Shown in pieces: positions 25,578-34,290 of a stretch of 64,000 bases of DNA. A model generated the notes under the pieces. The model was not told the origin of the DNA and made no database searches. It was given only the letters and a program-made list of their open reading frames with translations. A program made the translations under genes and the position numbers. Origin of the DNA: Novosphingobium sp. (GTDB lineage: Bacteria > Pseudomonadota > Alphaproteobacteria > Sphingomonadales > Sphingomonadaceae); contig NZ_JBCNLP010000001.1 in NCBI RefSeq assembly GCF_039595395.1, positions 3,534,001 through 3,598,000 of the forward strand, written 5' to 3'. Each line of letters opens with the position of its first letter. Position 1 is the first letter of the stretch.

Positions 25578-27629
25578 ATGAGCTTTTACGGCGCATTCTT
25601 TCGCACGCTGCTCTGGCGCCCGCGTCAGGCGACTCAGGCGCTGTTCTGGTACGTCAGGGGGCAGGCGCCGCGCGCCCATCGCCACCTGCGGGCGGGCGCG
25701 GCCCCCTCGCTTTACACCGGATTGGCACAAGCGGCTGGTGAAAACCAGGCCTCATCCCATGTCGGCGCGGCGCCCTCCGCCCATGCCTATCAGGTCTGGA
25801 TCGACACGGTGGAGCGGCGCGACAAGACCCTCGCCCAGGCCGCCCAGACCATCGCGGGCTGGCAGAGCCATCCACGCATCACCGTGCTGCTCTATCAGGA
25901 GCCGGGGGTGTCGGCAGGTGCCTTCGAACGCTGCATCACCGCGCTCAGCCAGCAGGTCTATCGCCAGTGGGAGCTGGTGCTGATCCAGTCGCACGCCGCC
26001 CAGCCGCCGCTGGCGATCGATGTGCCCCGGCTGGTGCTGGCCCCCAGCCGCGCCACCAATGTGGCGCAGGCGCTCTCCATCGGCATGCAGGCGGCCAGCG
26101 GCGGCCATATCGTGCCGCTGGCCGCCGGCACGCGGCTGGCCCCCACCGCGCTCTACCACTTTGCCGAGGCCTTGCAGGACGATCCGGAGGCGGACGTGCT
26201 CTATGGCGACCATGATCACACCGGCCTGCTGGGCATAAGGCGCGGCCCTTGGTTCAAACCGGCGTGGAACCCGGCGATGTTCCTCTCGCAGGACTATATC
26301 AGCCAGATCTGCCTGATCCGCGCCCATCACCTGACCGAGGCCCTGCCGCTGCCCCCCGCTCTGGCCGAGGCCGCGACCTACACCGTGCTGCTGCGCGCCA
26401 TGATGCAGGCGGGCGCCAGCGTGGTGCATGTGCCGCATATCCTCGCCCAGATCAGCCGCGAGGACGAGCGCGAGACCATCCGCCCCGAAAGCGCCCTAGA
26501 CCCCGCTGAAACCCCCGCCGAAACGCCCGACGAACCGGCGCCCGCTCCGGCTGAGGACGCCATCATCCCGCTGCCCGTCGAGCCGACCACGACCTTCCCG
26601 ACACCCGCCTTCCCGGTGCCGCCCGAAACCCCCGCCGTCGAGGCCCCGCAGCCCGAAGCCCCCCAGCCCAGCCCGCTGCCGATGGGCGGCCTGCCCGTCA
26701 CCAGCGCCCGCCACGCCGCGCGCCTCGCCGCGCTGGCCCGCCATCTGGAGGGTGAAGGCGCCGCCATCGCGCCGGGCCCATGGGGCACGCATCGCATCGC
26801 CTGGCCGCTGCCCGACCAGCCCGAGCCCGTCAGCATCCTCATCCCCGCCGGGCAGCAGGCCGAGCCGCTGCGCCGCTGCGTGCTCAGCCTGCTGGGCTCC
26901 ACCCGCTATGCGCAGCGCCATGTGGTGATCGCCAGCCACGGCATGCCCGGCCCCGATATGGAGCGCTATCTCACCCGCATCGCCCAGAATCCGCGCGTCA
27001 CCGTGCTGCGTCTGGCCGATGCGCCCTCCACCGCCGCGCTGCTCAACCGCGCGGCGCGGGCGGCGCAAGGGCGCTTCCTCTGCCTGATGAGCCCCGATGT
27101 CGAGGCGCTCGACGACCTCTGGCTGACCTCCATGGTGCGCCACGCCCGGCGCGAGGGCGTGGGTGCCGTGGGCGCCAAGCTGCTCCATTATGACGGCACC
27201 ATCCGCCACGCCGGGCTGGTGCTGGGGCTTGGCGAGGGCGCGGGCCACGCGCATCACCTGCAGCCCGACGGCCAGCCGGGCTATTTCGCGCAGGCCCATG
27301 TCACCCGTCAGGCCACCGCCGTCAGCGGCGCCTGCCTGCTGGTCGACCGGCAGGCCTTCGAAAGCGTCGGCGGGCTGGATGAGGAGGCCTTCGCCAACGC
27401 CTGGCACGATGTCGACCTGTGCCTGCGGCTGCAAGGCGCCGGGCTGCGCAACATCTATGTGCCCGAAGCCGTGCTGCTGCACCACGACAAGCCCTTCACC
27501 CGCCGCCGTGTCAGCCATGAGGGCGAACTGGCCATGCTGCGCAGTCGGTGGGGGACCGATACGTTCCGCGATCCCCTGCATCACCGTTATCTGGATCGGC
27601 AGAGCGAGCGGTATACGTTGCGGCTGTGA
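25578..27629 (+). CDS. Two-domain family 2 glycosyltransferase
   Basis: About 683 aa from the ATG at 25578; an ATG at 25518 is possible, and neither has a clear ribosome site. The first GT-A domain runs from ITVLLYQEPGV through VLYGDHDHTG (a DxD-like site) to SQDYISQICL. A proline/glutamate-rich linker follows. The second GT-A domain starts at VSILIPAGQQ and includes LLNRAARAAQGRFLCLMSPDVEAL, GAVGAKLLHYDGTIRHAGLVLG, SGACLLVDRQAFESVGGLDE and WHDVDLCLRLQGAG, typical of rhamnosyl/O-antigen-type GT2 enzymes. It probably builds a surface glycan using sugars such as GDP-mannose from the neighbouring pair. Acceptor and linkage are unknown. Confidence 0.85.
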   Translation: MSFYGAFFRTLLWRPRQATQALFWYVRGQAPRAHRHLRAGAAPSLYTGLAQAAGENQASSHVGAAPSAHAYQVWIDTVERRDKTLAQAAQTIAGWQSHPRITVLLYQEPGVSAGAFERCITALSQQVYRQWELVLIQSHAAQPPLAIDVPRLVLAPSRATNVAQALSIGMQAASGGHIVPLAAGTRLAPTALYHFAEALQDDPEADVLYGDHDHTGLLGIRRGPWFKPAWNPAMFLSQDYISQICLIRAHHLTEALPLPPALAEAATYTVLLRAMMQAGASVVHVPHILAQISREDERETIRPESALDPAETPAETPDEPAPAPAEDAIIPLPVEPTTTFPTPAFPVPPETPAVEAPQPEAPQPSPLPMGGLPVTSARHAARLAALARHLEGEGAAIAPGPWGTHRIAWPLPDQPEPVSILIPAGQQAEPLRRCVLSLLGSTRYAQRHVVIASHGMPGPDMERYLTRIAQNPRVTVLRLADAPSTAALLNRAARAAQGRFLCLMSPDVEALDDLWLTSMVRHARREGVGAVGAKLLHYDGTIRHAGLVLGLGEGAGHAHHLQPDGQPGYFAQAHVTRQATAVSGACLLVDRQAFESVGGLDEEAFANAWHDVDLCLRLQGAGLRNIYVPEAVLLHHDKPFTRRRVSHEGELAMLRSRWGTDTFRDPLHHRYLDRQSERYTLRL

Positions 27630-27652
27630 AGGGTTGAAGAAGAAGAGACAAT

Positions 27653-27875
27653 GCGAGGGGGGAGTCTTTGTTGGTCGCATGTCTCAAGAGACATGCTCCG
27701 GGCCCTCGCGCTCCCATTAATGTCTACGTAGCGCCAAGGGTTCGGCCAAAGAGCAACGACGCGGCGCCGCAGGCAGCAGTTCCCTGCGGGGGCGGAGAGG
27801 TAAGGCGCAAGGATCGGGTGCAACTGCCCTTTCGTCGGAAGACGTAACGGGAGTTTGAGGGCCTGAGGCCCTCAA
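27653..27875. repeat. Composite intergenic repeat, family 1, copy C
   Basis: The left arms GCGAGGG (27653) and CCCTCGC (to 27709) are separated by 43 extra bases that contain their own hairpin, GCATGTCTC / GAGACATGC (27677-27696), as if something had expanded the loop. The right hairpin is TTGAGGGCC / GGCCCTCAA with a TGA loop (27855-27875), followed by GATTTCCCTTTT. The interior has CATTAATGTCTACG and GCCGCAGGC segments. The element lies 24 bp after the GT2 stop and 22 bp before the stop of a leftward small gene. Confidence 0.8.
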
Positions 27876-27896
27876 GATTTCCCTTTTCCCCTTCCA

Positions 27897-28064
27897 TCAC
27901 TCCTCCTCGCAGGGCCGGACCCCCAGCCGCCACAGCAGATCCATCATCGCCTCGGCCTCGGCAACCGCCGCGCCGGGGATATCCATCGCCCCCAGCGCCG
28001 AGCGTGCGGCCTGAGCCAGCAATTGCGCCTTCCAGCTCACCTCATGGAGATCGGCATGCGTCAT
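27897..28064 (-). CDS. Small conserved-type hypothetical protein
   Basis: This is a 55-aa acidic, helical-looking product (MTHADLHEVSWKAQLLAQAA to GVRPCEEE). The ATG at 28064 is chosen because AAGGAGG lies about ten bases upstream; the frame stays open to 28157, giving up to 86 residues. No domain is recognised and no membrane or signal segment is seen. It faces repeat copy C at its 3' end. Confidence 0.5.
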   Translation of the reverse strand: MTHADLHEVSWKAQLLAQAARSALGAMDIPGAAVAEAEAMMDLLWRLGVRPCEEE

Positions 28065-28498
28065 CCTTACGCCCCCCTCCTTGCGCTTTGCCGGTTCCAT
28101 GCCGTCTGAAGGATTGGATGCCATAAGCGGGCTTCCTTTCACTGCGGATCGTATCACTGCGGATTTTGGCCATAATGCATAGAGCTACCCAGCCCGCCGC
28201 CAATAAAGCGGGATGCGGCACGGTCACCTCTCCAGTAACATTATGTCTTTTATGTGTGTGTTACGAATTGTGTATCCGGATCGGATCGCACTCGATCCGG
28301 ATACACAACATGCGGACATCAACATGGGAGCGTTACAGTCCAGAGCCGTAACTTATCGTATTGCCCTGATAATGCTAGTAGCCGCGATGTAAATTGTTGA
28401 TCTTATTTAACACCGTTTCGGCGGCATTCGACGGCCTGTCTAAAACGTTTAAGAGTCTGTTTGAACATCGGGCTCAACCGGATTTTCGGCGCCGCCCC
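28065..28498. other. AT-richer intergenic region with a perfect 16-bp inverted repeat
   Basis: TTGTGTATCCGGATCG (28268-28283) is followed nine bases later by its exact complement (28293-28308). The surrounding sequence is clearly AT-richer than the genes. No supported coding sequence is found. A degenerate family 2 hairpin repeat sits at its right end. Confidence 0.6.
28451..28496. repeat. Degenerate hairpin repeat, family 2
   Basis: AAGAGTCTGTTTGAA, then GAACATCGG / CCGGATTTTC pairing imperfectly around GCTCAA, then GGCGCCGCC. The order (AAGAGTC-GTTTG, AT-topped hairpin, GGC-rich block) matches the minus-strand reading of 52440-52500. It lies immediately 3' of the leftward esterase stop. 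Confidence 0.5.
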
Positions 28499-29203
28499 TC
28501 ACCCTTTGGGCAGGGCGTCCTTCACCGTCCCGATCGTCGCTTTCACCATCGCTTCCACGCCCGCAGGGGTCGGATGGATATGGTCGGGAAGCTGCATGCC
28601 CTCCTTGCCGTTGATCGACGCCACGAACAGCGGCACCAAAGCGGCATGGTGCTTTTTCGCCAGATCGGGATAGATCGGATCGAAGGCTTTGGCATAGGCG
28701 GCCCCCATATTGGGCGCGGCCATCATGCCCAGCAGCACGACCGGGATCTTCTTCTCATCCAGCTTGGTGAGAATACCATCCAGATTGGCCCGCGCCTGCT
28801 GGGGCGAGAGCCCGCGCAGCATATCGTTGCCGCCCAGCGAAATCAGCACCAGATCGGGCTTTTGCCCGCCCAGGGTGAAGTCGATGCGCGCCAGACCATC
28901 GGCGGTGGTGTCGCCCGAAACCCCTGCATTGGTGACGGTGGCGTTGATGCCCTGAGCCCGCAGCGCCGCCTCCAGCCTTGCGGGATAGGCCTCGGGCGGG
29001 GTGATGCCGTAACCGGCCAACAGGCTGTCGCCCAGCGCGACGATATGCGGCCCCTTCGCCTGAGGCACCGCGGCAGGCGCCGAAACAGCACTGTCCTGCG
29101 CACTGACCGTGGCGCCCGCATCCTTCTGCCCGCAGCCGCCCAGCAGCGCCGTCATCGCCAGCGCCGCTGCGCCCATCACCTGAACCTGCCGCAAAACCTG
29201 CAC
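28499..29203 (-). CDS. tesA: GDSL/SGNH arylesterase (TesA-like lipoprotein)
   Basis: This SGNH hydrolase has block I ALGDSLLAGYG (catalytic Ser), an NAGVSGDTT block II, block III ISLGGNDMLRG, and block V DHIHPTPAG with the catalytic Asp and His. It is the multifunctional thioesterase/arylesterase group typified by E. coli TesA. A lipobox LLGGC suggests lipoprotein export. The start is uncertain: GTG at 29203 gives a charged n-region, while ATG at 29176 or GTG at 29257 are alternatives. It is divergent from a YbbA-like ABC ATPase, the same tesA / ybbA-ybbP arrangement seen in many proteobacteria. Confidence 0.85.
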   Translation of the reverse strand: MQVLRQVQVMGAAALAMTALLGGCGQKDAGATVSAQDSAVSAPAAVPQAKGPHIVALGDSLLAGYGITPPEAYPARLEAALRAQGINATVTNAGVSGDTTADGLARIDFTLGGQKPDLVLISLGGNDMLRGLSPQQARANLDGILTKLDEKKIPVVLLGMMAAPNMGAAYAKAFDPIYPDLAKKHHAALVPLFVASINGKEGMQLPDHIHPTPAGVEAMVKATIGTVKDALPKG

Positions 29204-29277
29204 CTTTCCAAAAGCCTGACCATAATTGTGCGCCGCAGCACCTTGTCGCCCGGCCACCCGCGCGCCATATCCATCTT

Positions 29278-30027
29278 GTGACGAACGCCCCGGAAAGCAA
29301 GCCCGCCATCACGGCGAACCATCTCACCCTCACCCTGGGGCAAGGCGCGGAGGCGACGGCGATCCTCCACGGCGTGTCGCTGAGCGTCCCGCAGGGGCAG
29401 GTCGTGGCGCTGCTGGGGCCATCGGGCTCGGGCAAATCGTCGCTGATGGCGCTGCTCTCCGGGCTGGAACGCGCCAGCGGCGGGCAGTTGATCGTGGCCG
29501 GGCAGGATTTCTCGCAACTCGATGAAGATGCCCTCGCCCGCGCGCGCCGGGGCCGCATCGGCGTGGTGCTGCAAGCCTTCCACCTGCTGCCCACCATGAC
29601 GGCGCTGGAAAACGTCATGACCCCGCTGGAACTGGCCGGCCTGCCCGACGCCGAGGCCCGCGCCCGCGAGGAACTGGCCGCCGTCGGTCTGACGCATCGC
29701 CTCACCCATTACCCGACGCAACTGTCGGGCGGCGAGCAGCAACGCGTGGCCATCGCCCGCGCCCTGGCCCCCCGCCCCACGCTGATCTTCGCGGACGAGC
29801 CCACCGGCAACCTCGACCATGCCACCGGCGAGGCGATCATCGAGCTGCTCTTCGCCCGCCGCGCCGAGAGCGGGGCCACGCTGGTCATCATCACCCATGA
29901 CGAGGCGCTGGCCGCCCGCGCCCAGCGCATCATTCGCCTCTCCGACGGCCATATCGCCAGCGACAGCCTGAACGATCCGCACCACGCCAGCGAAAACCTC
30001 CACGCCAGCCACGACCGCACGCTATGA
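29278..30027 (+). CDS. ybbA: ABC transporter ATP-binding protein (YbbA/LolD type)
   Basis: This 249-aa ATPase starts at a GTG. Walker A is LLGPSGSGKSS, the Q-loop region is VLQAFHLLPTM, the signature is LSGGEQQRVAIARAL, Walker B is LIFADEPTGNLD, and the H-loop is VIITHDE. It belongs to the MacB/LolD class that powers MacB-fold permeases. Its stop overlaps the permease start (ATGA at 30024-30027). Divergent tesA suggests a role in exporting or handling an envelope lipid or toxic compound; the substrate is unknown. Confidence 0.92.
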   Translation: MTNAPESKPAITANHLTLTLGQGAEATAILHGVSLSVPQGQVVALLGPSGSGKSSLMALLSGLERASGGQLIVAGQDFSQLDEDALARARRGRIGVVLQAFHLLPTMTALENVMTPLELAGLPDAEARAREELAAVGLTHRLTHYPTQLSGGEQQRVAIARALAPRPTLIFADEPTGNLDHATGEAIIELLFARRAESGATLVIITHDEALAARAQRIIRLSDGHIASDSLNDPHHASENLHASHDRTL

Positions 30028-32565
30028 GCGATGCCACAATGTCATGGTCGATGGCATGGCGGCTGGCGCGGCGCGATCTTTCGGCGCGTTTCCGGGGCTT
30101 GCGGTTGCTGCTGGCCTGCCTGTTTCTGGGCGTGGGGGCGCTGGCCGCCACCGGCACGCTGACCGCCACCATCAACCATAACCTTGCCACCAAGGGCCGC
30201 CAGACTCTGGGCGGAGACGTGCAGTTCACCCTGTGGCAGCGCCCGCTCTCACCTCAGGAAAGCGCGGCGCTGGGGCGTTACGGCAGGCTGTCGCAGGGCA
30301 GCCGGATGCAGGCCATGGCCAGCTTCGGCGACACCACCGCCCCCATCGAGCTGAAGGCCGTGGACCAGAACTGGCCGCTGGTCGGTCGGCTCAAGCTGGT
30401 CGGCGGGCGGCTGGTCGGCGCGCCGCCGCCGGGGGGCGCATGGCTCTCGGATGGCGCGGCGCAGCGCCTCGGCATCGCGCCGGGCCAGCATTTCACCATC
30501 GCCGGGCAGAGCCTGATCGCGCTGGGCATCATCGAGGATGAGCCCGACCGCCTGTCGGAAGGCTTTGCGCTGGGCCCCACGATCATCACCGACGCGGGCT
30601 TCCCTCATCGCGCCGGGCTGGACGCACCCGGAGCGATGATGCGCACCCGCACCCGCATGGCCTGCCCGCAAAGCTGCGATGCTCAGGCCATTGCCGACAG
30701 GCTGAAAGCACAGCTCCCCAGCTCGGGCATCGACATCCGCACCCGTGACAATGCCGCGCCAGGCGCCGAGAATTTCATCGGCCGCATGGGCGATTTCCTC
30801 GATCTGGTCGGGCTGGCCGCGCTGATGATCGCCGGGCTTGGCATCGGCGGCGGCACGGCGAGCTACCTTGAGGCCCGGCGTCAGGCGATCGCGACGCTGA
30901 AAGTGCTGGGCGCCACCTCCGCCGATATCGCGCGGATCTATGTGGCGCAGATTGCCGCTGCCGCTTTGGCCGGAAGCCTCGCCGGGCTGGTGGTGGGCAC
31001 CGCTGTCGTGCCGCTGCTTACCCATGCGCTGTCGGGCGTGCTGCCGGTCGATGAGGGGCTGATCCTCTCCCCCCCTCGCGCTGAGCCGCGCCGGAGGCTG
31101 GGGCCTGCTGGTGGCGCTGGTCTTCGCCGCCCCGCCGCTGGCCGCCGCGCGGGATTTCCCCGCCATGGCGCTGATGCGCGCAAGGGTGGCAGGCGCCGGA
31201 CGGCGCTGGAACCGCGCCGCCGTGGTGCCGGTGGCGCTGGGGCTGGTGGCGATTGTCGCGCTGGCCTTTGCGGGATCGGCCAACATCCGCACCACCGCGT
31301 TGTTTATCGCGGGCGCCGTGGGCAGCTTCGCGCTGCTGGGCGCTTTGGGTTGGGGTTTGCGCGCTCTGGCGGCGCGGCTGCCGCGTCCGCGCGACCCCAT
31401 TGCCCGCATGGCGCTGGCCAATCTGCACCGCCCCGGCGCGCAGACGGGCCGTCTGGTGACGGCGCTGGGCTTTGGCCTTTCGGCCTTCGTGCTGCTGGCG
31501 GTGGTGCAGTCGAGCCTCGACGCCAACATCGCCCGCCGCGTCCCCGCCAAGGCGCCCGACTATTTCGCAGTCGACCTGCCGCCCGACCAACTCGGCACCT
31601 TCACGCAGGCCGTGAGCGCCACCGCTCCGGGCGCGCATATCCGCACCGTGCCCGCGCTGCGCGGCGCGATCCTGAGCTATGGACCGCAGAATGCCCCCAC
31701 CCGCGTCGCCGATCTGAAAGCGATCCCCGACGATGCCTGGGCGCTCAAGGGCGAGCGCGGCCTGACCTTCAGCGCCGACGTGCCCGAGGGCAACACGGTG
31801 ACCGAAGGCCGCTGGTGGACGCCCGCCAATCAGGACCAGCCGCAGGTCTCGGTGGATGAGAAGCTGGCCAAAGCCATCGGCCTGCACATCGGCGACAGCA
31901 TCACCATCGGCCTGCTGGGGGTGGAGCGCAGCGCGACGGTCACCTCCTTCCGCCGCATCGACTGGGACAGTTTCGGCTTCAACTATGTGCTGGTCTTCTC
32001 GCCCGGCGCGCTGGCCGGGGCTCCCTACAAGCTGGCGGCCACCATCGGGCTGGACCCTTCGCACAAATCCGGCGCTGTGAAGGGCGCGCTGCTGGCGCGG
32101 CTGACCAAGGTGCTGCCCGGCACATCGGTGGTGGAGGTCGGCCCGCTGCTGAGCGCGGCGCGCGATCTGCTGGGTCAGGTCTCGACCGCCATTCTTGCCG
32201 CCGCGAGCATCGCTGTGCTGGCGGGGATCGCGGTGCTGATCGGCGCCATCGCGGCGGCGCGGGCCTCGCGGCTCTATGACAACACCATCCTGCGCGTGCT
32301 GGGCGCCAGCCGGGGGCAGTTGCTGGCGCTGCAGATGGCCGAATACGGCCTGCTGGCCGGACTTCTGGCGCTGGTCGCGCTGGCGCTGGGCAGCGCTCTG
32401 GGCTGGCTGGTGGTGGTAAAGCTGTTCAGCTTCGACTTCCTGCCCGACTGGCCGCATGTGCTGCTGGTGCTGGGAGCCGGTCTGGCGGTGGTGCTGGGCT
32501 TTGCCTTTGCCGGATCGCTGCCGCTGCTGCGGGCCAGACCCGCGCGGGTGCTGCGGGAGCTTTAG
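30024..32565 (+). pseudogene. ybbP: ABC transporter permease (YbbP type), +1 frameshift in a C7 run
   Basis: The full product would be about 846 aa: an N-terminal transmembrane helix, a periplasmic MacB-like domain (QTLGGDVQFTLWQRPLS), FtsX-type helices (DLVGLAALMIAGLGIGGG), a middle helix pair, a second periplasmic domain and a C-terminal FtsX domain (YDNTILRVLGASRGQLLALQ). The frame is open to about 31070 and then continues in another frame. The switch lies at seven C bases (31069-31075). Removing one C restores PLALSRAGGWGLLVALVFAA and joins both halves. The C-terminal half alone is open from 31111. It is either a sequencing error or a real inactivation. Confidence 0.85.
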
Positions 32566-32777
32566 AGGAAAGGCTCCTGCACCTGCTCGCTGCGCTGGCG
32601 GTCCTTGCGCAAGCGGTCGCGCCACAGAGCCAAGACCATCAGACCAAGGATCGCCACCCCAAAGGCCCTCCCCCAGGGCCGGTGATGCGCTTCCTGCCAC
32701 ATGGAAAAGCCGGTCATCGCGGCGGCGGCCACGGCATGAAGCCAGAACAGCAGCCTCTCAAACCTTATGCCGCGCAT
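32562..32777 (-). CDS. Small two-helix membrane protein
   Basis: This 71-aa product begins at the ATG at 32777, preceded by GGGAGAG. Two hydrophobic segments are visible (LLFWLHAVAAAAMTGFSMW and AFGVAILGLMVLALW), with a charged C-terminal tail (RDRLRKDRQRSEQ). No family is recognised. Its stop overlaps the convergent ybbP stop by four bases, and it lies just downstream of three DUF805 genes in the same direction. Confidence 0.6.
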   Translation of the reverse strand: MRGIRFERLLFWLHAVAAAAMTGFSMWQEAHHRPWGRAFGVAILGLMVLALWRDRLRKDRQRSEQVQEPFL

Positions 32778-32794
32778 CCTGTACTCTCCCGCGC

Positions 32795-33208
32795 CTAGCT
32801 GAAGACGGCGCTCAACCCGCCGTCCCTCGGGTCTTCGCCAAAGCGGTTGGGGCCTTGGGTACCCTCCTGACATTCGAAGATCAGCAGGACCAGCCAGCCC
32901 AGAATCGGCACGAAAAACAGCGCCATCCACCATTGCGAGCGGTTGGTGTCATGCAGCCGCCGGGCCGTCACCGCGAAGGTCGGCACGATCGAGCCGATGC
33001 TGAAGATCGCCGTCACCGCATTGCCCAGCATGGTCGGCTCGGCCCGCAGGCCCAGCCCCACGGCAAAATCCCCGCCCAGCAGCAGATCGAGCGCCAGATT
33101 GGTGAGGCTGGTGAAGAGATGGAACAGCCAGAATTCCATCCGCATCGAGCGCCCGCCGAACTGCGCATAGCGGCGATAGGGCAGCAGCGCCCAGTGCAGC
33201 AGGTTCAT
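32795..33208 (-). CDS. DUF805 membrane protein (third of tandem trio)
   Basis: This is a 137-aa inner-membrane protein with the DUF805 pattern: an N-terminal WALLPYRRYAQFGGRSMRMEFW motif, about four helices, VTARRLHDTNRSQWWMALFFVP near the C-terminal third, and a tail GTQGPNRFGEDPR. DUF805 proteins are poorly understood. It is the last of three tandem paralogues and ends 18 bp before the start of the small membrane protein. Its core helices are the most diverged of the three. Confidence 0.88.
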   Translation of the reverse strand: MNLLHWALLPYRRYAQFGGRSMRMEFWLFHLFTSLTNLALDLLLGGDFAVGLGLRAEPTMLGNAVTAIFSIGSIVPTFAVTARRLHDTNRSQWWMALFFVPILGWLVLLIFECQEGTQGPNRFGEDPRDGGLSAVFS

Positions 33209-33255
33209 GGCCTATCCTTGCAAAAAGGGGGCCATTGCGGCCCCCTTACCTTGGC

Positions 33256-33660
33256 TTAGCTGAACACCGTCGCCAGACCGCGACCCTTGGGGTCTTCACC
33301 GAAGCGGTTGGGGCCGGGCGTGCCGTCGCTCACCACGAAATAGAGCAGGATCAGCGTGCCCACCAGCGGGATCAGGCCGATCAGCAGCCACCAGCCCGAA
33401 CGGTCGGTGTCATGCAGGCGGCGGATGCCGACCGCCAGCGAGGGAATGATCGAGACCAGACCGAACAGCCCGCTGAGCGCCGTGGCCGCGAAATTGGGCG
33501 TGGAGCGAAAGCCCAGCAGCACCGAATAGCTGCCGCCCAGCCCGCCATCCAGCACGAGCTGAACGATCACGCCCAGCAGCACGAACATCCAGTATTCCTT
33601 GCGCTGCGATCGCCCGGCGAAATCGAAGTAGCGCTTGTAGGGCAAGATCATCCATTCCAT
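33256..33660 (-). CDS. DUF805 membrane protein (second of tandem trio)
   Basis: A 134-aa paralogue: MEWMILPYKRYFDFAGRSQRKEYW, helices around FVLLGVIVQLVLD, then VGIRRLHDTDRSGWWLLIGLIPL and GTPGPNRFGEDPKGRGLATVFS. The N- and C-terminal motifs are nearly the same as in its neighbours while the middle differs, which fits duplication followed by divergence. The start at 33660 aligns with the MEWM start of the first copy. It lies 47 bp from the third copy. Confidence 0.9.
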   Translation of the reverse strand: MEWMILPYKRYFDFAGRSQRKEYWMFVLLGVIVQLVLDGGLGGSYSVLLGFRSTPNFAATALSGLFGLVSIIPSLAVGIRRLHDTDRSGWWLLIGLIPLVGTLILLYFVVSDGTPGPNRFGEDPKGRGLATVFS

Positions 33661-33752
33661 GCGAACTCTCCTTGTTTGGCGAATTTGAGTGTCATGCGAG
33701 GACCGCCGCTTCCGGGTAACGCAGCAGGGGGCAGCAGAAAAAGACCTTCGGA

Positions 33753-34154
33753 TCAGCTAAAAACGGTGATCAACCCGCGATCGAGCGGATCGTCACCAAA
33801 ACGGTTCGGGCCCGGCGTGCCGGGGCGGACCATGAAGAACAGGATCACCGCGCCGCCGATATAGGGGATGGCGCCCAGCAGATAGAACCAGCCGGACCGG
33901 TCCTGATCGTGGAAGCGCCGCACATGCACCGCGATATAGGGAACCAGCGAGCCCAGCCAGAACAGGCCCAGCGCGGCAAAAAACACCAGCCCGGCACCAT
34001 GATTTTTCGCGCCGTGCGGACTGACGATCACCGCGGCACTGACCAGCGCCAGCGTCACGATCACCAGAAACAGCACGAACATCCAGAATTCCTTGCGGCT
34101 CGACCGGCCACTGAAATCGGCATAACGCTTATACGGTAACAGCATCCATTCCAT
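33753..34154 (-). CDS. DUF805 membrane protein (first of tandem trio)
   Basis: A 133-aa paralogue starting at MEWMLLPYKRYADFSGRSSRKEFW. The ATG at 34154 is chosen by alignment with the second copy, although the frame is open to 34199. It has about four helices, VHVRRFHDQDRSGWFYLLGAIPY and the tail GTPGPNRFGDDPLDRGLITVFS. The three genes run in one direction with gaps of 47-92 bp and are likely one transcript with the small membrane protein. Function is unknown. Confidence 0.9.
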   Translation of the reverse strand: MEWMLLPYKRYADFSGRSSRKEFWMFVLFLVIVTLALVSAAVIVSPHGAKNHGAGLVFFAALGLFWLGSLVPYIAVHVRRFHDQDRSGWFYLLGAIPYIGGAVILFFMVRPGTPGPNRFGDDPLDRGLITVFS

Positions 34155-34220
34155 GGGGGGCATTCTCTTCGAAAGCTTGGTGGCGCGGATGCTGCCCAAG
34201 GATCAAAGAATGCGCAAACA

Positions 34221-34255
34221 AAAAGCAGGATGTTTAAGGAAAACACCCTGCTTTT
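34221..34255 (-). terminator. Intrinsic terminator of the second TonB-receptor gene
   Basis: AAAAGCAGG-A-TGTT pairs with AACA-C-CCTGCTTTT (one mismatch) around a short loop, 36 bp past the TonB-receptor stop. On the minus strand the stem is followed by TTTTTGTTTG, a good intrinsic terminator. The stem also ends in T bases on the plus strand. Confidence 0.8.
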
Positions 34256-34290
34256 CGACAGAATAACGATTGCGTGTGCTGGAAGGCCGC

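Noticed and set aside
31018..32700. 560-codon minus-strand frame across the second half of ybbP
   Set aside because: Antisense to a recognisable permease domain.
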